From JOPF133 sp052144935 (GTDB lineage Bacteria > Acidobacteriota > Terriglobia > Bryobacterales > Bryobacteraceae): DNA of 14,394 nucleotides. The position numbers and the translations under genes were made by a program. Numbering within the stretch: position 1 is the first letter of the stretch; each line of letters begins with the position of its first letter. The notes under the pieces were generated by a model. It had not been told where the DNA came from. It was given only the letters and a program-made list of their open reading frames with translations, and did no database searches. Below, piece by piece: positions 12,596 to 14,394 of this stretch. The stretch is from positions 1 to 14,394 of the forward strand of contig JBKQPR010000038.1 of the NCBI GenBank assembly GCA_052144935.1, given 5' to 3'.

Positions 12596-14365
12596 ATGGA
12601 GTTCAAGGATCAACTGAAATCCCAGGTCGATATCGTCAGCGTGATCGGCGAGTACGTGCGGCTGAAGAAGTCGGGCACGCAGCGCTACATGGGCCTGTGC
12701 CCGTTTCATAGCGAAAAGACGCCCTCGTTCACCGTGCACGTCGCGCGGCAGTTCTACAAGTGCTTTTCCTGCACCGCCGGCGGAGACGTCTTCGATTTCC
12801 TGATGAAGATCGAAGGCATCGGCTTCTTCGAGGCAATGAAGTCGTTGGCCGAGCGCTACGGCATTCCGATGCCCAAGCGTTCGCTGGTGGCCGACGAGGA
12901 TTCGAAGCTGCGCGCGGCCCTGTTCCGGATGCACGAGCTGGCGGCCGCCAATTTCCGCGACAATCTGCGCGGCGCGGCGGGCGAGGGGGCGCGCGCCTAT
13001 CTCCAGCGGCGCGGCCTGCGGCAGGAAACCATCGACCAGTTCGGGTTGGGATACGCCGACCGCAACTGGAACGCGCTGGTCCGGGTCTTCGAGCAGCAGG
13101 GGTTCGATAAGGCCCAGATGGAAGCCTCCGGCCTGGTGCGCAAGCGCGAGGACGGCACATTTTACGACTATTTCCGCAACCGGCTGATGTTCCCGATCCA
13201 CGGCGAAACCGGCAAGGCGATCGGCTTCGGCGGGCGCGCGCTGGCGGCCGAGGACAATCCCAAGTATTTGAATTCCCCGGAGACCAAGCTCTATCAAAAG
13301 AGCCACGTGCTGTACAACCTGCATCGCGCCAAGGAGGGGATTCGCAAAGAGGACCGCGCCATCCTGGTGGAAGGCTACATGGATGCGATCGGCGTCACCG
13401 CGGCTGGATTTCAGCCCGTGGTGGCGAGTTGCGGAACGTCGTTGACCTCCTACCAGGTGCAGATGCTGAAGCGCCACTCGCAGCGGATCGTGGTGAATTT
13501 CGATCCCGATGCGGCGGGGGCGAACGCCGCCGAACGGTCCATCAACCTGCTGTTGGACGAGAGCATGCAGGTCCGCATCATGGAACTGGATGGCGAGCTG
13601 GACCCGGACGAATACTGCCAGGAGCGCGGCGCCGCGGCCTACCGGGAGCGGTTGGAGAAGGCCAAGGGGTATTTTTATTGGGTGGCGGACCGCGCGCGCG
13701 CGCAGCAGGACCCCAACGATCCCGACGCCCGCGTGGCGGTGCTGCGCCAGCTTGTGCCGGTGGTCCGGCGCATCCCGGACAAGCTGGAACGGATGCAGGC
13801 GGCGGAGGACCTGGCCGGCTATATCGGAGTCGAGCGGGGCCTGGTGCTGGATCAATTCCGCAGAGCGGCGGCAACCCGCCAGGAAGCGGTTTTCGAGCGT
13901 CCCACATTCACCCTGCGCGCCGATGAGCGGCTGCTGCTCAACGCGCTCTTCAACGACCCGGAGATGGCCGCCGAAACGATTCGGGAATTGAAGCCGCTGG
14001 AAAGTATCGGGCAGTTTTCTTCGCGGCGAATTTTTCAGACCATCTTCGCGATGGCCGATGCGGGCGCCGATCTGCGCTTTGAAGAAGTGAACGCGCGTTT
14101 GGATGTGGCGGACCAAAACCTGCTGGCCGAAGCCGTGCTGGCCGAGGATGCGAAGAGCTCGCGCGAGGACGTGCTGGCGGCCATCGCCAGTATCCGGCGT
14201 TCCGAGGAGCTGCACGAGCGGTCGGAATTGAAGGCGCGCATCAAAGAGGCGGAGCGGGCGGGCAATTTACAGGAAGCGCTTCGGCTGAACGCCCAATTAC
14301 AGGGGATCGAACGGGCCGGTCGCAATCCCTTGCGTGCGTCGGGAGGCCGGGAAACCGCTCCCTGA
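12596..14365 (+). CDS. dnaG: DNA primase DnaG
   Basis: A 589-residue primase that makes RNA primers for lagging-strand synthesis at the replication fork. The N-terminal zinc-binding domain has Cys35, His38, Cys56 and Cys59 (CPFH and CFSC). The TOPRIM catalytic core has EGYMD (259-263) and the metal-binding FDPDAAG (302-308). The C-terminal part, from about residue 430, is the helical DnaB-interaction region, weakly conserved as usual. The ATG at 12596 begins the family's MEFKDQLK-type start; the GTG at 12569 adds only nine unrelated codons. No strong Shine-Dalgarno is present. The final codons and the TGA stop fall inside the dispersed two-hairpin repeat. The common downstream partner (rpoD) would lie beyond the window. 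Confidence 0.97.
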   Translation: MEFKDQLKSQVDIVSVIGEYVRLKKSGTQRYMGLCPFHSEKTPSFTVHVARQFYKCFSCTAGGDVFDFLMKIEGIGFFEAMKSLAERYGIPMPKRSLVADEDSKLRAALFRMHELAAANFRDNLRGAAGEGARAYLQRRGLRQETIDQFGLGYADRNWNALVRVFEQQGFDKAQMEASGLVRKREDGTFYDYFRNRLMFPIHGETGKAIGFGGRALAAEDNPKYLNSPETKLYQKSHVLYNLHRAKEGIRKEDRAILVEGYMDAIGVTAAGFQPVVASCGTSLTSYQVQMLKRHSQRIVVNFDPDAAGANAAERSINLLLDESMQVRIMELDGELDPDEYCQERGAAAYRERLEKAKGYFYWVADRARAQQDPNDPDARVAVLRQLVPVVRRIPDKLERMQAAEDLAGYIGVERGLVLDQFRRAAATRQEAVFERPTFTLRADERLLLNALFNDPEMAAETIRELKPLESIGQFSSRRIFQTIFAMADAGADLRFEEVNARLDVADQNLLAEAVLAEDAKSSREDVLAAIASIRRSEELHERSELKARIKEAERAGNLQEALRLNAQLQGIERAGRNPLRASGGRETAP

Positions 14366-14394
14366 CGGTCGCGGCTCCGACCTCCTTTCGGAGC
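14352..14394. repeat. Dispersed two-hairpin repeat at the end of dnaG
   Basis: This 43-nt unit matches 1581-1623 at 34 of 43 positions. The second stem is perfect (GCTCCGA 14374-14380 with TCGGAGC 14388-14394); the first is shorter (ACCG 14354-14357 with CGGT 14366-14369). It supplies the dnaG stop codon and reaches the window edge, so its full extent is unknown. Confidence 0.7.

Overview
The window is GC-rich, tightly packed bacterial chromosome. The protein set (a RhaT-type sugar symporter, an S45 penicillin-acylase homologue, an alginate-export-type porin, a lone TatA, a MarR-GNAT fusion and a DUF763 protein) and the dispersed hairpin repeats suggest an Acidobacteriota member, perhaps close to Candidatus Solibacter. 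That placement is inference from general character, not from a marker comparison. I see no rRNA, tRNA, insertion sequence or phage gene.

Layout. Positions 1-461 hold no gene. They contain a 19-bp tandem array running off the left edge, two perfect ParB-binding parS palindromes 79 bp apart, and two REP-like hairpins. Next come a RhaT-family transporter (462-1571, +), a paired inverted hairpin repeat, and a DUF763 protein (1670-2893, +). A decapitated second copy of the DUF763 start lies at 2920-3016, in front of the 3' end of an outer-membrane porin (3045-4430, -). A MarR-GNAT regulator/acetyltransferase (4761-5690, +) has a -35-like TTGACA inside a short palindrome and no room for a leader. 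It converges on a large membrane-anchored Ntn hydrolase (5930-8164, -). After a gene-free 455-bp stretch comes a secreted protein of unknown function (8620-9231, -), divergent from recA.

The right half is genome-maintenance DNA. recA (9327-10400, +) is followed after 30 bp by a shortened RecA-like paralogue (10431-11180, +) with altered ATPase and DNA-loop residues. Then come an HU-family nucleoid protein (11386-11691, +) with its own promoter and leader hairpin, a bidirectional terminator, tatA (11811-12002, -) with a 35-bp tandem repeat at its promoter, a two-helix mini membrane protein (12235-12462, -), and dnaG primase (12596-14365, +). The dnaG stop codon lies inside a second copy of the same hairpin repeat found after the transporter.

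The most interesting points are the parS pair, the recA/RecA-like tandem, the DUF763 remnant whose differences are silent or conservative, and the dispersed two-hairpin repeat family.
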